From contig JAJFLE010000018.1 of assembly GCA_021772835.1 (NCBI GenBank), positions 1-64,000 of the forward strand: a stretch of 64,000 nt of DNA, written 5' to 3'. The position numbers and the translations under genes are program-made. Origin of the DNA: Mariprofundus sp. Its GTDB lineage: Bacteria; Pseudomonadota; Zetaproteobacteria; Mariprofundales; Mariprofundaceae. Each line of letters begins with the position of its first letter. Position 1 is the first letter of the stretch. The notes under the pieces are model-generated. The model did no database searches. It saw only the letters and a program-made list of their open reading frames with translations, and was not told the origin of the DNA. Below, in pieces: positions 46,256 to 56,346 of the stretch.

Positions 46256-47860
46256 CTATTCCCAATAACCATGTGTGATCGGATAACGTCGATCCCGACC
46301 AAAGGCACGCTCGGTGATTTTCACACCCGGTGGAGACTGGCGGCGTTTATACTCTGCCAGCTGTAACATACGTACCACGCGTTTCACCTCGACCACATCA
46401 TAACCACGCGCAGCAATGTCTTCCACACCCAGGCACTCTTCGATAGTTGCAACTAGAATGGCATCAAGTTCATCGTAATCCGGCAATGAATCCGAATCCT
46501 TCTGATCAGGCCTGAGCTCTGCTGATGGTGGCTTGATGATAGTATTTTCAGGAATGACTTCTTTTTCGCGGTTAAGCCAGCGGCACAGTGCAAACACCTG
46601 CGTTTTATACACATCCTTGAGTACGGCGAAACCACCAGCCATATCACCATAGAGTGTGGCATATCCGACTGCCATCTCCGATTTATTACCGGTAGTAAGC
46701 ACCATGCGGCCGGTTTTATTGGAAATCGCCATCAACAGCACACCGCGAATACGCGCCTGAATATTCTCTTCAGTCAAATCCGATTCAGTTTTACCCCAGG
46801 CTGCGAATGTCCCGCTCAATGTTTTCTCGATCACATCCACGCCGTCTGCGATGGGCAGTGTGATCGATTCCATGCCCAGATTATCCACCAGGCTCATTGC
46901 ATCAGAAATCGAGTGATCACTGGAATAACGCGAAGGCAGCAGCACACCGAGCACATTTTCGGCACCGAGTGCATCCACAGCAATAGCAGCAGTGAGCGCT
47001 GAATCTATGCCTCCTGAAATACCAATCACCACCTGAGAGCAGCCGTTGCGCTTCACATAGTCAGCCACACCCAATACCAGTGCCTTGTACACCTGCTCTA
47101 AATCTTCCGGCATCGCTGCCAACTCCTCACGGCCAACTGCGGCAAGATCCAGTACGCCGCACCATGCCTCAAACATTGGCGCTCTGAGCAACAGGTTGCC
47201 CTGACTGTCTGATGCACATGAACCGCCATCAAAGACAATCTCATCCTGCCCACCCACCGGATTCACGTAGAGCACGGGAGCAGCAAACTGTCTGGCCCGG
47301 CGTTGCACCAATGCCTCACGCACTGCCTGTTTACCCATATGAAAGGGAGAAGCATTAAGGTTCAGCCAGACGTCGCAACGGCTGCCTGCCTGTCTTGAAG
47401 CCAACTCATCGTGCCAGAGATCCTCGCAAATGCCGACACCAATGCGCCAGCCATTCGCTTCAAAAATGAAGCCATGTCCACTGCCAGCGGTAAAGTAGCG
47501 TTGCTCATCAAACACACCGTAATTCGGCAGTTGCTGTTTATCATAATAACCAATCACTTTGCCATGTTGAGCCAGCACCACACTATTTTTCAACACAGTG
47601 CCATCACGGCGCGGTGTGCCGAATGCCACACACACATTGCCGCTGGCAGTCACAACCGCCTGCACAGCTTTTTCTACCTCATCGAGGAATTGAGCACGTT
47701 GCAGAAGATCTTCGGGTGGATAACCGGTGATCGTGAGTTCAGGAAAGACAACCAAATCGCAGCAGCAGTTTGTAGCCTCTGCCATGGCCGCGTGAATCTG
47801 GTGAACGTTGCCATCCAGATCGCCAACTCTGGGGCTGATTTGTGCAACAAATATCTTCAT
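46256..47860 (-). CDS. nadE: Glutamine-dependent NAD+ synthetase
   Basis: Last step of NAD synthesis, 534 residues. The N-terminal nitrilase-type glutaminase domain (about 1-250) shows the Glu of VVFPELTITGYPPEDL, a lysine region and the Cys of GVGICEDLW. The C-terminal synthetase domain has the ATP pyrophosphatase loop GISGGIDSALT and TTGNKSEMAVGYATLYGDMAGGFA split by one turn. Its start overlaps the queA stop by four bases (ATGA). All three catalytic glutaminase residues appear to be present. Confidence 0.95.
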   Translation of the reverse strand: MKIFVAQISPRVGDLDGNVHQIHAAMAEATNCCCDLVVFPELTITGYPPEDLLQRAQFLDEVEKAVQAVVTASGNVCVAFGTPRRDGTVLKNSVVLAQHGKVIGYYDKQQLPNYGVFDEQRYFTAGSGHGFIFEANGWRIGVGICEDLWHDELASRQAGSRCDVWLNLNASPFHMGKQAVREALVQRRARQFAAPVLYVNPVGGQDEIVFDGGSCASDSQGNLLLRAPMFEAWCGVLDLAAVGREELAAMPEDLEQVYKALVLGVADYVKRNGCSQVVIGISGGIDSALTAAIAVDALGAENVLGVLLPSRYSSDHSISDAMSLVDNLGMESITLPIADGVDVIEKTLSGTFAAWGKTESDLTEENIQARIRGVLLMAISNKTGRMVLTTGNKSEMAVGYATLYGDMAGGFAVLKDVYKTQVFALCRWLNREKEVIPENTIIKPPSAELRPDQKDSDSLPDYDELDAILVATIEECLGVEDIAARGYDVVEVKRVVRMLQLAEYKRRQSPPGVKITERAFGRDRRYPITHGYWE

Positions 47861-48894
47861 GACTGATTCAGTCTCGGTACAAACATCGCATCGCCATAAG
47901 AGTAAAATCGATAACGCTGTTCTTTTGCAAACGCGTAGGCAGCCATCACCCGTTCACGTCCGGCGAGTGCTGCCACCAGCATAATCAGGGTTGATTTCGG
48001 CAAATGAAAATTAGTCAGCAGTGCATCCACAATCTGGAAATGGTAACCCGGAAAAATAAAGATGGAAGTGCGATTTGCACCGGTCTGAAGTTCACCACCC
48101 ACTGAAGCCCCTTCCAGTGTTCTCAAACTGGTTGTACCTACAGCAACAACCCGCCGCCCTTCCGCTTTGGCACGGTTCACCGCATCCGCGGTCTCTTGGG
48201 ATACAATATATCCCTCTTCGTGCATCACGTGATTGTTCACATCATCCACCTGTACCGGCTGAAAGGTACCCGGCCCCACATGCAGAGTCACATGGGCAAA
48301 CTCGGCTCCCGCCTCCTGCATGGCCGCTATCAATTCGGCTGTCAGGTGCAGACCAGCTGTTGGGGCCGCCACAGCTCCTGCATGTTTGGCAAAGACGGTC
48401 TGGTAACGCGCTTTGTCTTCTTCGGTATCAGGCCGATCAATATAAGGCGGCAGCGGCATATGCCCGAAGGATTCAATCGCAGCCGGAACATCTTCTGCAA
48501 TCAGGCGTACCTCGATATTCTTTCCGTCGCGTTTGATTACTTCGGCGGAAAAGCTATCGGAGAATGTAACAACCGTACCCGGTTTCAAGGGTTTATTGGA
48601 CTTACCCCAAGCATACCAAACATCGGTTTGATCTGTTGGCTCAAGCAACAGCACTTCGGCCTTGCCACCACTAGGCTTCTGCCCGATAAGCCGGGCAGGA
48701 ATCACTTTGGTGTCATTGAGCACCCAGAGATCACCCGGTCTAACCAACCCTGGCAGATCACGAATCAGCCCATCCAGAAACGGCGATTCTTCCGAACCGG
48801 AAAGAGAAAGCAGACGCGAAGCATCGCGCTCCTGCAACGGTTTCTTGGCAATCAATTGCTCAGGCAGATCAAAATCAAAATCGCTTACTTGCAT
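47857..48894 (-). CDS. queA: S-adenosylmethionine:tRNA ribosyltransferase-isomerase
   Basis: Makes epoxyqueuosine in the wobble position of tRNA by transferring the ribose of SAM. The 345-residue chain starts MQVSDFDFDLPEQLIAKKPL and has the family blocks RDASRLLSL, VLNDTKVIPARLIGQK, PLPPYIDR, AAPTAGLHLT and LLTNFHLPKSTLIML. An in-frame GTG at 48900 is an alternative start two codons earlier. It is cotranscribed with nadE. Confidence 0.95.
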   Translation of the reverse strand: MQVSDFDFDLPEQLIAKKPLQERDASRLLSLSGSEESPFLDGLIRDLPGLVRPGDLWVLNDTKVIPARLIGQKPSGGKAEVLLLEPTDQTDVWYAWGKSNKPLKPGTVVTFSDSFSAEVIKRDGKNIEVRLIAEDVPAAIESFGHMPLPPYIDRPDTEEDKARYQTVFAKHAGAVAAPTAGLHLTAELIAAMQEAGAEFAHVTLHVGPGTFQPVQVDDVNNHVMHEEGYIVSQETADAVNRAKAEGRRVVAVGTTSLRTLEGASVGGELQTGANRTSIFIFPGYHFQIVDALLTNFHLPKSTLIMLVAALAGRERVMAAYAFAKEQRYRFYSYGDAMFVPRLNQS

Positions 48895-48997
48895 GGTCAC
48901 GAAGACTATCCCGAAGAATCTCCTGCGTCTTTAGCTACAAGACAACAGCAGCACCAGCATGGCCTAGCAACTATTTACCCAATGCAGGCATTGCTAA

Positions 48998-49022
48998 AAT
49001 TCAACATTCAAGACTTGGCACC
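48998..49022. repeat. 25-bp inverted repeat, left of the YkgJ-family gene
   Basis: This 25-bp stretch is the complement of 49801-49825 with one mismatch; the shared core on the right copy is TCTTGAATGTTGAATT. It ends three bases before the stop codon of the YkgJ-family gene. Confidence 0.7.
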
Positions 49023-49024
49023 AT

Positions 49025-49666
49025 CTATCCATATTTTGACACGATTAATTTTATAATTTCTTGCGCATTACTTTCAATCTCCTGGCTATCAATTCCGATA
49101 AATTCTGAATGAATACGTATAGCTAATACAGCTTGTTGAGGACTGTTTCTAGGAATAAACTCTTTTGGAAAGTGATCATGATATTTTTCTATGAATTGTG
49201 ATGAAGCACGAACTGCCTCAATCGCTTCAATATCTTCAGATGATGAAACATCAAAGTTCCAGCCTTTTGCTTTCCTTAATATCTCTGGCTTTTCGTTATC
49301 AGGAAATATCCCTGTTGCCGGGTATATCCTACAGTCATATTGACGACATGTTTCAGGGCGATAAGAATATATTGAGCATCGACCACCTTTAAACATTGGA
49401 CAATGCCCTTTATCATCGTAACCTAATAAATAATGCCCTTTGGGTAAGCCCGGCGCAGGAAACATCAATTCTCTCGGAATATGTTTAATGCTTTCTCTAT
49501 CAGTCGGCTTAATATGAATAAAATACGATGATGTACAGCACCCCACACATTCTCCGCATGGAACACTACCATCATTTATTCCTTTTAATGCTCCAGTGAA
49601 TTCTTTAAGCCAGATGGAAAACTTCATTGAATCCGCGAGATTTGAATTTTTAACTACTTTATCCAT
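49025..49666 (-). CDS. YkgJ-family cysteine-cluster protein
   Basis: A 213-residue protein with the YkgJ/CxxCxxCC metal-cluster signature: C37GECVGCC near the N-terminus, then GHCPMFKGGRCSIYSYRPETCRQYDCRIYP split into two cysteine groups around residues 88-112. Family members bind zinc or an Fe-S cluster; role unknown. Sampled lines give about 40% GC against about 52% in parEC, so it looks acquired. It is enclosed by 25-bp inverted repeats at 48998 and 49801, outside its own ends. Confidence 0.85.
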   Translation of the reverse strand: MDKVVKNSNLADSMKFSIWLKEFTGALKGINDGSVPCGECVGCCTSSYFIHIKPTDRESIKHIPRELMFPAPGLPKGHYLLGYDDKGHCPMFKGGRCSIYSYRPETCRQYDCRIYPATGIFPDNEKPEILRKAKGWNFDVSSSEDIEAIEAVRASSQFIEKYHDHFPKEFIPRNSPQQAVLAIRIHSEFIGIDSQEIESNAQEIIKLIVSKYG

Positions 49667-49800
49667 GAATCACTAAACCATTCCATTACACAGTACTTTA
49701 TATTCGCCTAACGATTACGCTCGGTTGAGATCAAATATGGGCCGACGATAGGGGCACCACTGTTGTGAATCAACTGGAGCACTGAACGGCTGGGCTGAAC

Positions 49801-49825
49801 GGTGCCAGGTCTTGAATGTTGAATT
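49801..49825. repeat. 25-bp inverted repeat, right of the YkgJ-family gene
   Basis: Partner of the repeat at 48998-49022 (24 of 25 bases match). The two enclose about 780 bp containing only the YkgJ-family gene. The rest of the gap from 49667 to 50009 has no gene that I can support; a 65-codon frame at 49816 has no ribosome site. Confidence 0.7.
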
Positions 49826-50009
49826 CAAACGCTCGCACCAATTTTTGGAGACACTTGCCACCCCGTGGAGAGCTAATTAAATCTCAACTCAACATATCCA
49901 TTCAATTAAAGGCTGGCGTCTCCCCTTTTTCAAAATTACGAAATTACGGTGACAGTTTACTAAATACACTTAATCCCAATGACTGCGGCTACCCCTTCCG
50001 GCACTGTAT

Positions 50010-53000
50010 TTAACTAACAATCATGCCATTCACAGCAGCCATCGGCAGGCCTTTGGGAGCTTTGCCTCTTGGTGTAAGATAAAACTCGTTGATTTCTTCA
50101 ACGCTGATCGTCGTGGCCCGTTTGTCTGTACCAACCCTGATCTCATCCACACTGTTGACCGGTGCGGCATCACGAAGCCCTTTGGAGCCCTTCTTCAAGG
50201 ATACGGCTGTAACACCCTTGCCTTTACCCAACAGAGGAAAATCGTCCTTTTTAACGATACCCAAGCGGCCATCAGAATCGATGAAAGCGACGGCATCATC
50301 GGTTGGCCCGAACTCCCGGATACAGAGCAGTTTTGAACCTGCCGGAAAATTGATGAACGCTTTACCTTTTTTATTCGCCGAGATCATGCCACTACCCATG
50401 CTTCGGAATGCGTGGCCTGCTGTGGTTACGACAAGGTATTCAGATTCCGGTTTCACCATAACCATACGCGTCGGTGCATCGCTGATATTGAATACGAAAT
50501 TTTTCGAGATCGGATCACCTGCTCCCCGCCCGCCGGCCAAATCTGCTGCCAGCATGGAAAATGCACGGCCTGTTCTGCCGACAAGGATAAGCTGGTCGGT
50601 CGTATGACCGGAAGCCGAATCAAGCAGCTTGTCGCCTTCCCTGAATTTCACCGTGGACACATCAATACTTGAACCGCGCATACCCTTGAGCCAGCCCTGC
50701 TTGGAGAGCACTGCGGTGATCGGTTCGCGCACGACGATCTGCTCCCGGCTCATGGTGCGAGCTCTTGGTGCATCGGGATCAACGACGGTTCTGCGTTCAT
50801 CACCAAACTGCTTCAGTGCATCGGTGAGCTCTTTTGTGATGTGTTTCCAGCGATGGGAACCATCATCAATCACCTGATGCAGCCTTTCTGCTTCTGCACT
50901 GAGCTTGTCATGCTCTGCCTGCAACTTCATTTCTTCGAGTTTACGCAGCTGCGAAAGCCGAATGGCAAGGATCGCATCGGTCTGGATTGCAGAGAGTGAA
51001 TAACGTTCCATAATGATCGGTTTTGGCTCATCGTTATCGAGAATAATTTCGACAATTTCACGAATGTTCGGGTAAGCCAGCAGCAAACCATCAAGGATGT
51101 GCAATCTGGCCATAATTTCAGCCAGCCGGACTGTTGAGCGATTCATAACAAGCTGCTCTCTGTAATCAAGGAAAGATCGAATCATCTTATCCAGAGGGAA
51201 CAGGCTTGGCAGACGGTAGCGCTCACCATTGGCTGTCTCATGCCACTCTTCCAATGCGTAGGTCGCGTATTGAATGGTCACCTGCAAATTCGTGGCCGAG
51301 AACAGGTGTAACATGATCTGTTCCGGATCGAGATTCTTCGATTTTGGGTACAGAATAATGCGGATGCCATCATCAGCACTGGATTCATCACGCAGATCGT
51401 CAATCATCGGTAACTGGCGGGACTCGGCGATGGTTTTATCCGACACACGCATGCCCATTTCAATCAGCAGAGGTGACTTCTCAATACCGTAAGGAATCTC
51501 TGTAACAACGATCTGCCACATGCCCCTTGGCAACTCCTCAACATGCCATTTGGAGCGCAGCAGCATCTTGCCGTAACCGCTGGCATACATGGCTTCCAAC
51601 TCTTCATGTGTATTGGCAAGGATGCCACCACCGGGAAAATCGGGTGCCGTGATAAACTTGCGCACAGATGCAAAATCTCTTGAGGACTCCATCTCCCCGG
51701 TTCTTGCCCGCTTTCTGGCGATAGCGATACATGCGCCGAGCAGTTCAGTCAGGTTGTGGGATGGAATTTCCGTTTTGAAACCTACAGCCGGATTGCCGGT
51801 AGATGAGTTCATCATCACCAGCGGAAATGGTGCAGGCAGAACCATAGGCTCCTTATCCTGATCATCGTAGTTCGGCTGATACATGGTGATGCCATCTTTC
51901 AAATCACCGGAAAGCAGAGCCTCGGCAATCGGTGTCATTTTGGCTTCGGTGTAACGCATGGCAGCTGCCGAATCGCCGTCGATCGAACCCCAGTTTCCCT
52001 GCCCGTGCACAAGCGGGTAGCGCATCACCCAGGGCTGTGCCATACGCACCATAGCCCCGTACACGGCCGAATCGCCATGCGGATGATATTTACCGATCAC
52101 ATCACCGACTACGCGAGCCGCTTTCTTGGTTTTTGCAGTCGAGCGCAGCTTGAGCATCTCCATGGCATAGAGGATGCGGCGGTGCACCGGCTTTAATCCA
52201 TCGCGTACATCAGGAATGGCGCGATCACCTACAACCTTCAGTCCATAACTGCGATACAGTTCGCGGAAAACGGTTTCAAACGGAGCGATGGTGTTGTTGC
52301 CGGAGTCGTATAATTTAAAACGTTTGCTCTCTTCAACCTCCTGCGTCACGTCGCAAGGGTCCGTAACAAACTCTGCAGCCTCGATTTCCTTGCCCATGAG
52401 CAAGTCTCTGCGCTGAGACGCATCGTCGCCCATGAGCTTGCTCATCAGCGCATCCATACGGCGTGCAACTTCGGGTTTTACCTGAATGAGGATTCTGTTC
52501 TCGACATCCATACAGGTCTCTGCCAGTTCCGGCGGATCCATTTCACCCAGACCTTTGTAGCGTATGTATTCGATCTTTTTGCCTTCGGCCAAAGCCATGG
52601 CTTTCAGTCCGTCAAGTTCCTCATCATCCTGGGCGTAATGTTTCTGCTTTCCTATGGTGACACCATAGAGTGGCGGCTGAACAATATAGATGCGCCCCGC
52701 CTCCACCATCGGCCGCATCTGCCTCCAGAAATAGGTGAACAGCAGGGTCTGGATATGGGAACCATCGATATCGGCATCGGTCATGACGATGATTTTACCG
52801 TAACGCCGTTTTTCGACATCGCAGTTCTCACCAATACCTGTTCCGATAGCAGTGTTGAGATCGGCCACAGCTTCACTGTTGGCGGCATCTTCTGAAGTGA
52901 CACCTTCGCAGTTGAGGATTTTACCCTTGAGTGGAAATACCGCCTGCAAGTCACGGTCATTGGCCTGCTTGGCAGAACCACCGGCTGAGTCACCCTCGAC

Positions 53001-54269
53001 AAGATAGAGCTCAGTATTTTCAATGTCGTTGCTGCGGCAATCCAACAGCTTGCCCGGAAGCGGTGTACGGCCAGTAAACGTTTTGCGATCCACTTTCTTT
53101 GCCTTGCCATTTTCCGCAGCAGAACGTGCGGTTGCCCTGTCGATAATCAGCTTGACCCAGGCATCAGAGACTTCGGCATCGCGGTTAAGCCAAAGCGTTG
53201 CCGAATCATGGATAACGCCACCTACAAACTTGGTGGCTTCACCGGAAGTAAGCTTTTGTTTGGTCTGACCTTCGAATGAGACATCCTGAATATACACAGA
53301 AAGGCCAAGTTGGGTGTTAATCATAAGGTCGGAGGCAGCAATCTTTGTCTTTTTACCGAGTGTCTTTTTCAGTTCAGGACGCATCTCGATGTATTCACGA
53401 ACCGCCTTGAGCAATCCGCTTTCAAAGCCTTTCTCGTGGGTGCCCCCGCGAGGGGTAGGAATCGTATTCACATAGGACTTGGAATAGACCGGTGTTGTCT
53501 CCTCAAAGGCCGCAAAAAACCAGTGGATTTTCTCCATATCACCCAGCTGTCCGGTGAATTCAAAGATAGGTGTCTCATCCATAAGTGATGTCATGAATTC
53601 GGACAGACCATTTTTGAAACAGAATGTCTCATCTTCCAGCCCGGGTGCCTTAAATACCACTTCCAGACCGGGAATCAGAATAGCCTTGTCCATCGCCTGC
53701 TGACGCAGCTGCTGAACCCGGAATTTGGGGCGTTCATAATATTTAGGGTTAGGGGAAAAACGGATTTTGGTGCCGTGGGTGCGTGGGCCCACGTCGGCGA
53801 TCTTCTTCAGCTTATCTACAGTGCGCCCGTTTTCAAATCGCATGCTGAATTCGCCGCCATCGCGTTTGACTGTGGCCTCAAGCCAGGATGACAGCGCATT
53901 GGTTACGGTAATACCTACACCATGCAGGCCACCGGACACCTTGTAGGAGTTGTGGTCAAATTTGCCGCCGGCTTTGTCTTTGGTAAGCACAAGCTCAACC
54001 CCGGACATGCCCTTGGCGTTTTCCTTGACCGGAATGCCTCGCCCGTTATCGGTGATGGCTACGACAGTCTCCGATTCCATCTCAACGGTGATCTTGTTGC
54101 AGAATCCGCCGATTGCTTCATCACCGCAGTTATCAAGCACTTCCTGTGCGATGTGATGACAGCCAAGTTCCGGGCCTGTGTCGGAATACATATTGGGACG
54201 CAACTGAATGTGTGAAATACCATCCAGGTCTTTGATATCATCAATATCGTAATCGTTGTTCTGACTCAT
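50010..54269 (-). CDS. Topoisomerase IV as a single chain: ParE-ParC fusion
   Basis: One uninterrupted 1419-residue frame encodes both subunits of a type IIA topoisomerase. The ParE half (about 1-640) has the GHKL ATPase motifs ([25 protein letters not shown]), and the Toprim residues EGDSAGGSA near 425 and TDADIDGSH near 498. The ParC half (about 655-1419) has [18 protein letters not shown], the helix [11 protein letters not shown] that in GyrA/ParC is the quinolone region, and the catalytic tyrosine Y773 in AAMRYTEAK. The beta-pinwheel C-terminus is shorter and diverged. Decatenation of chromosomes is the expected role. ATG at 54269 has AGGA eight bases upstream; a GTG at 54275 is less likely. 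Separate ParE and ParC are the norm, so the fusion is notable. Confidence 0.93.
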   Translation of the reverse strand: MSQNNDYDIDDIKDLDGISHIQLRPNMYSDTGPELGCHHIAQEVLDNCGDEAIGGFCNKITVEMESETVVAITDNGRGIPVKENAKGMSGVELVLTKDKAGGKFDHNSYKVSGGLHGVGITVTNALSSWLEATVKRDGGEFSMRFENGRTVDKLKKIADVGPRTHGTKIRFSPNPKYYERPKFRVQQLRQQAMDKAILIPGLEVVFKAPGLEDETFCFKNGLSEFMTSLMDETPIFEFTGQLGDMEKIHWFFAAFEETTPVYSKSYVNTIPTPRGGTHEKGFESGLLKAVREYIEMRPELKKTLGKKTKIAASDLMINTQLGLSVYIQDVSFEGQTKQKLTSGEATKFVGGVIHDSATLWLNRDAEVSDAWVKLIIDRATARSAAENGKAKKVDRKTFTGRTPLPGKLLDCRSNDIENTELYLVEGDSAGGSAKQANDRDLQAVFPLKGKILNCEGVTSEDAANSEAVADLNTAIGTGIGENCDVEKRRYGKIIVMTDADIDGSHIQTLLFTYFWRQMRPMVEAGRIYIVQPPLYGVTIGKQKHYAQDDEELDGLKAMALAEGKKIEYIRYKGLGEMDPPELAETCMDVENRILIQVKPEVARRMDALMSKLMGDDASQRRDLLMGKEIEAAEFVTDPCDVTQEVEESKRFKLYDSGNNTIAPFETVFRELYRSYGLKVVGDRAIPDVRDGLKPVHRRILYAMEMLKLRSTAKTKKAARVVGDVIGKYHPHGDSAVYGAMVRMAQPWVMRYPLVHGQGNWGSIDGDSAAAMRYTEAKMTPIAEALLSGDLKDGITMYQPNYDDQDKEPMVLPAPFPLVMMNSSTGNPAVGFKTEIPSHNLTELLGACIAIARKRARTGEMESSRDFASVRKFITAPDFPGGGILANTHEELEAMYASGYGKMLLRSKWHVEELPRGMWQIVVTEIPYGIEKSPLLIEMGMRVSDKTIAESRQLPMIDDLRDESSADDGIRIILYPKSKNLDPEQIMLHLFSATNLQVTIQYATYALEEWHETANGERYRLPSLFPLDKMIRSFLDYREQLVMNRSTVRLAEIMARLHILDGLLLAYPNIREIVEIILDNDEPKPIIMERYSLSAIQTDAILAIRLSQLRKLEEMKLQAEHDKLSAEAERLHQVIDDGSHRWKHITKELTDALKQFGDERRTVVDPDAPRARTMSREQIVVREPITAVLSKQGWLKGMRGSSIDVSTVKFREGDKLLDSASGHTTDQLILVGRTGRAFSMLAADLAGGRGAGDPISKNFVFNISDAPTRMVMVKPESEYLVVTTAGHAFRSMGSGMISANKKGKAFINFPAGSKLLCIREFGPTDDAVAFIDSDGRLGIVKKDDFPLLGKGKGVTAVSLKKGSKGLRDAAPVNSVDEIRVGTDKRATTISVEEINEFYLTPRGKAPKGLPMAAVNGMIVS

Positions 54270-54309
54270 AAACACAGTCCTTTTGTTATCCAGTTGATGC
54301 AGTTGCCTA

Positions 54310-54335
54310 CCGCCTGATCAGACGGTGCAATTATA
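54310..54335 (-). promoter_or_regulatory. Putative promoter and palindromic site upstream of parE-parC
   Basis: On the minus strand a TATAAT box (54335-54330) is followed at the expected transcription start by the palindrome CTGATCAG (54321-54314) within CCG...CGG flanks. The -35 region is weak. The rest of the gap 54336-54578 has no gene. Confidence 0.35.
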
Positions 54336-54578
54336 TATCCATGACATGAAGCTACGAAGATCGAAAAAATATGACCCGATGTTACGCTGAATGTCGAGGT
54401 TACAACAATGTGGAAGTAAATTGCAAAAAAATACCCTTGGCTTGTTAACTTTTGGCTATCGCACCCAATGAAACCATAGCCATGATCTGTTCCCTTTCAA
54501 CTATCTCGCCCGATAAAGCCATCCCGCGCGCTGTTCTGCTCTGAAACTAACGCACCGATTGAAATCACCCCCATGGTT

Positions 54579-55670
54579 TTAATCGGCTTGTTCACGCATA
54601 ATTTCATACAGGGTGGATTTAAGGACTTTGGCTTTAAACGGCTTCTGCAAGAATGCATTCGGGCGATCGCCGCTGACCAGCAATCCAGCCTCTGTTTCCG
54701 AATAACCGGAAACCAGCACGATAGGCACACTGCGATCAATTTCACGCATGCCTATCATTGCATCCACACCACCCATTACAGGCATCGTCATATCGAGCAA
54801 CACAGCCACCAGTTTTTTGTGATGTTCTTTAAACAGCGCAAGTCCTTCCTTGCCATCATCAGCCGTTAACACATCAAATTCCAGATTCTGGATGAATGCA
54901 CTGGCGACAGAACGCACACGCAAATCATCATCGACAATCAGCACAGTACCATCACCATGCCAGACCTCCACTTCCATCGTGGTCACTATTTTTTCTTTAA
55001 AGGACTGATCCGTGGCTGGGAAATAGACCCGAAAAGCCGTGCCTCTGCCCGGTTCACTGAACAACTGAATGGCTCCATAGTGACCACATACGATTCCCAG
55101 CACAGCTGAGAGCCCCAAGCCACTGCCAGTCTCTTTGGTGGTGAAAAACGGATCAAAAATTCTGGCCTGTAAAGCCTGATCCATGCCGCAACCGTTGTCC
55201 CTGACTTCGATAATAACATACTCTCTTTCCGGTAATTCTTTTCCGTTATACAGCTGATCCAGTATTTCCCGCATTACAAATTTTGCGCCGGTACTGATCT
55301 TAATTTCGCCCGTCCCTTTACCAATGGCGTCGGCGGAATTGACAATAAAATTGAGCAGCAGTTGCTGCACCTGTGCCAAATCGCCTTCAATACCGGGGAG
55401 ATCACCATCAAGCTTCATTTTCAAAGAGATATTACTACCCACCGATGCCCGGATCAGTTTACCCATCGATTTGATCAGCTCATTGAGATTAATGACTTCC
55501 AGCTCATAGCTACCTTTACCGGCATAAGCGAGCATCTGTTTGCACAACTCAGCCGCGTGATCACAGCTACCGATGATATTCTCGATATGCTCAGCAGCGG
55601 GGGATTGCATGTCCACCTTGATCCTGGCCAGTTCGGCATTACCCATAATGGCTGCCAGCAAATTATTCAT
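54579..55670 (-). pseudogene. Hybrid histidine kinase truncated inside the histidine box
   Basis: The remaining 363 codons encode the second half of a kinase of the same NtrB-like group as the genes at 8748 and 13485: HisKA helix 2, the ATPase (NFIVNSADA, DNGCGMDQ, GSGLGLSA) and a receiver with LLDMTMPVMGG. The frame opens with MNNLLAAIMGN, where intact relatives have GGIAHDFNNLLA; the phospho-accepting histidine, all sensor domains and the true start are missing. Upstream sequence is unrelated. No ribosome site precedes the ATG. I read this as a gene cut at about 55668 by insertion of the mobilizable element to its right. Confidence 0.75.
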
Positions 55671-55863
55671 AGTTGGCTACATTAGGCAAACCACTATGTG
55701 GTGGCGCTTCAGGGAAACCCATTCCCGGATTTCAAAATGACGCGCAACTATTTAATTTTTATAGACTTTCTCAATATTAATTGAATTGAGATTGCCACCC
55801 ATTCGTCAATACTTGTACCAAGTGACTGTACCCAAATCAACTTATTGCGGCTCTTCTTACAAT

Positions 55864-56259
55864 CTACATCTTAAGTTTAGAATGCTGATGGCTAGGAGTT
55901 TCATCTTTTAGTGGGTCTAGATACTCATCTACTAAACTGTTTTGGTGATTGCCAATGTACTTTAAACCATCACAGATACCGCTGAGTGATCCTTCAAACT
56001 CGGCATCAATTTTCACATCGCTAGAGTTATCCTCTTTGATAGCAGTGCTAATGTCATTTAAGATCAAGTCCCGGCACTCGCCCAATTGGATGCTCAACTC
56101 CTTGCTTTCTACAATAGAAGTAGAAGCAATCCCTAGCGCCTCACAACACAGGCCATACAGTTTGACTGCATCTTCTAGGCTCATACTGCCTTTGGACATA
56201 ATGGCTTGAATTTGCGTAATCTTTTCTTCAATACTCATTTCCCATAGTGCTTTATCCAT
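55864..56259 (-). CDS. Unknown 131-residue acidic helical protein in the island
   Basis: Last gene of the minus-strand cargo, 130 residues, preceded by GGAGAAAGCT directly before the ATG at 56259. The protein is acidic and mostly helical (WEMSIEEKITQIQAIMS, LEDAVKLYGLCCEAL, LVDEYLDPLKDE). I recognise no family. Between it and the restriction gene lies the first 10-bp-periodic GTTWAC array, so its expression may be controlled there. It could be an accessory or immunity-like factor; that is a guess. Confidence 0.6.
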   Translation of the reverse strand: MDKALWEMSIEEKITQIQAIMSKGSMSLEDAVKLYGLCCEALGIASTSIVESKELSIQLGECRDLILNDISTAIKEDNSSDVKIDAEFEGSLSGICDGLKYIGNHQNSLVDEYLDPLKDETPSHQHSKLKM

Positions 56260-56275
56260 AGCTTTCTCCATTCAA

Positions 56276-56335
56276 GTTTAAGGCTGTTAACTGTTGTTTA
56301 CAGCTGTTAACAACAGTTAACAGCTGTAAAGCGGC
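56276..56335. repeat. Array A: six GTTWAC-like units with 10-bp period
   Basis: Units start at 56276, 56286, 56296, 56306, 56316 and 56326 (GTTTAA, GTTAAC, GTTTAC, GTTAAC, GTTAAC, GTAAAG), each followed by four variable bases. The middle also forms a perfect 14-bp inverted repeat (56283-56296 with 56311-56324). It lies 17 bp upstream of the small unknown gene and 12 bp past the restriction-gene stop. Confidence 0.75.
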
Positions 56336-56346
56336 TATAACTTCAG

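Noticed and set aside
48196-49056. 286-codon open frame on the plus strand
   Set aside because: Opposite queA and running past it; composition and lack of any domain mark it as antisense to a real gene.
49700-49760. GCCTAAC heptamer resembling half of an integron attC site
   Set aside because: No matching GTTAGGC-type partner at a suitable distance and no integrase; a second GCCTAAC near 62483 is equally isolated.
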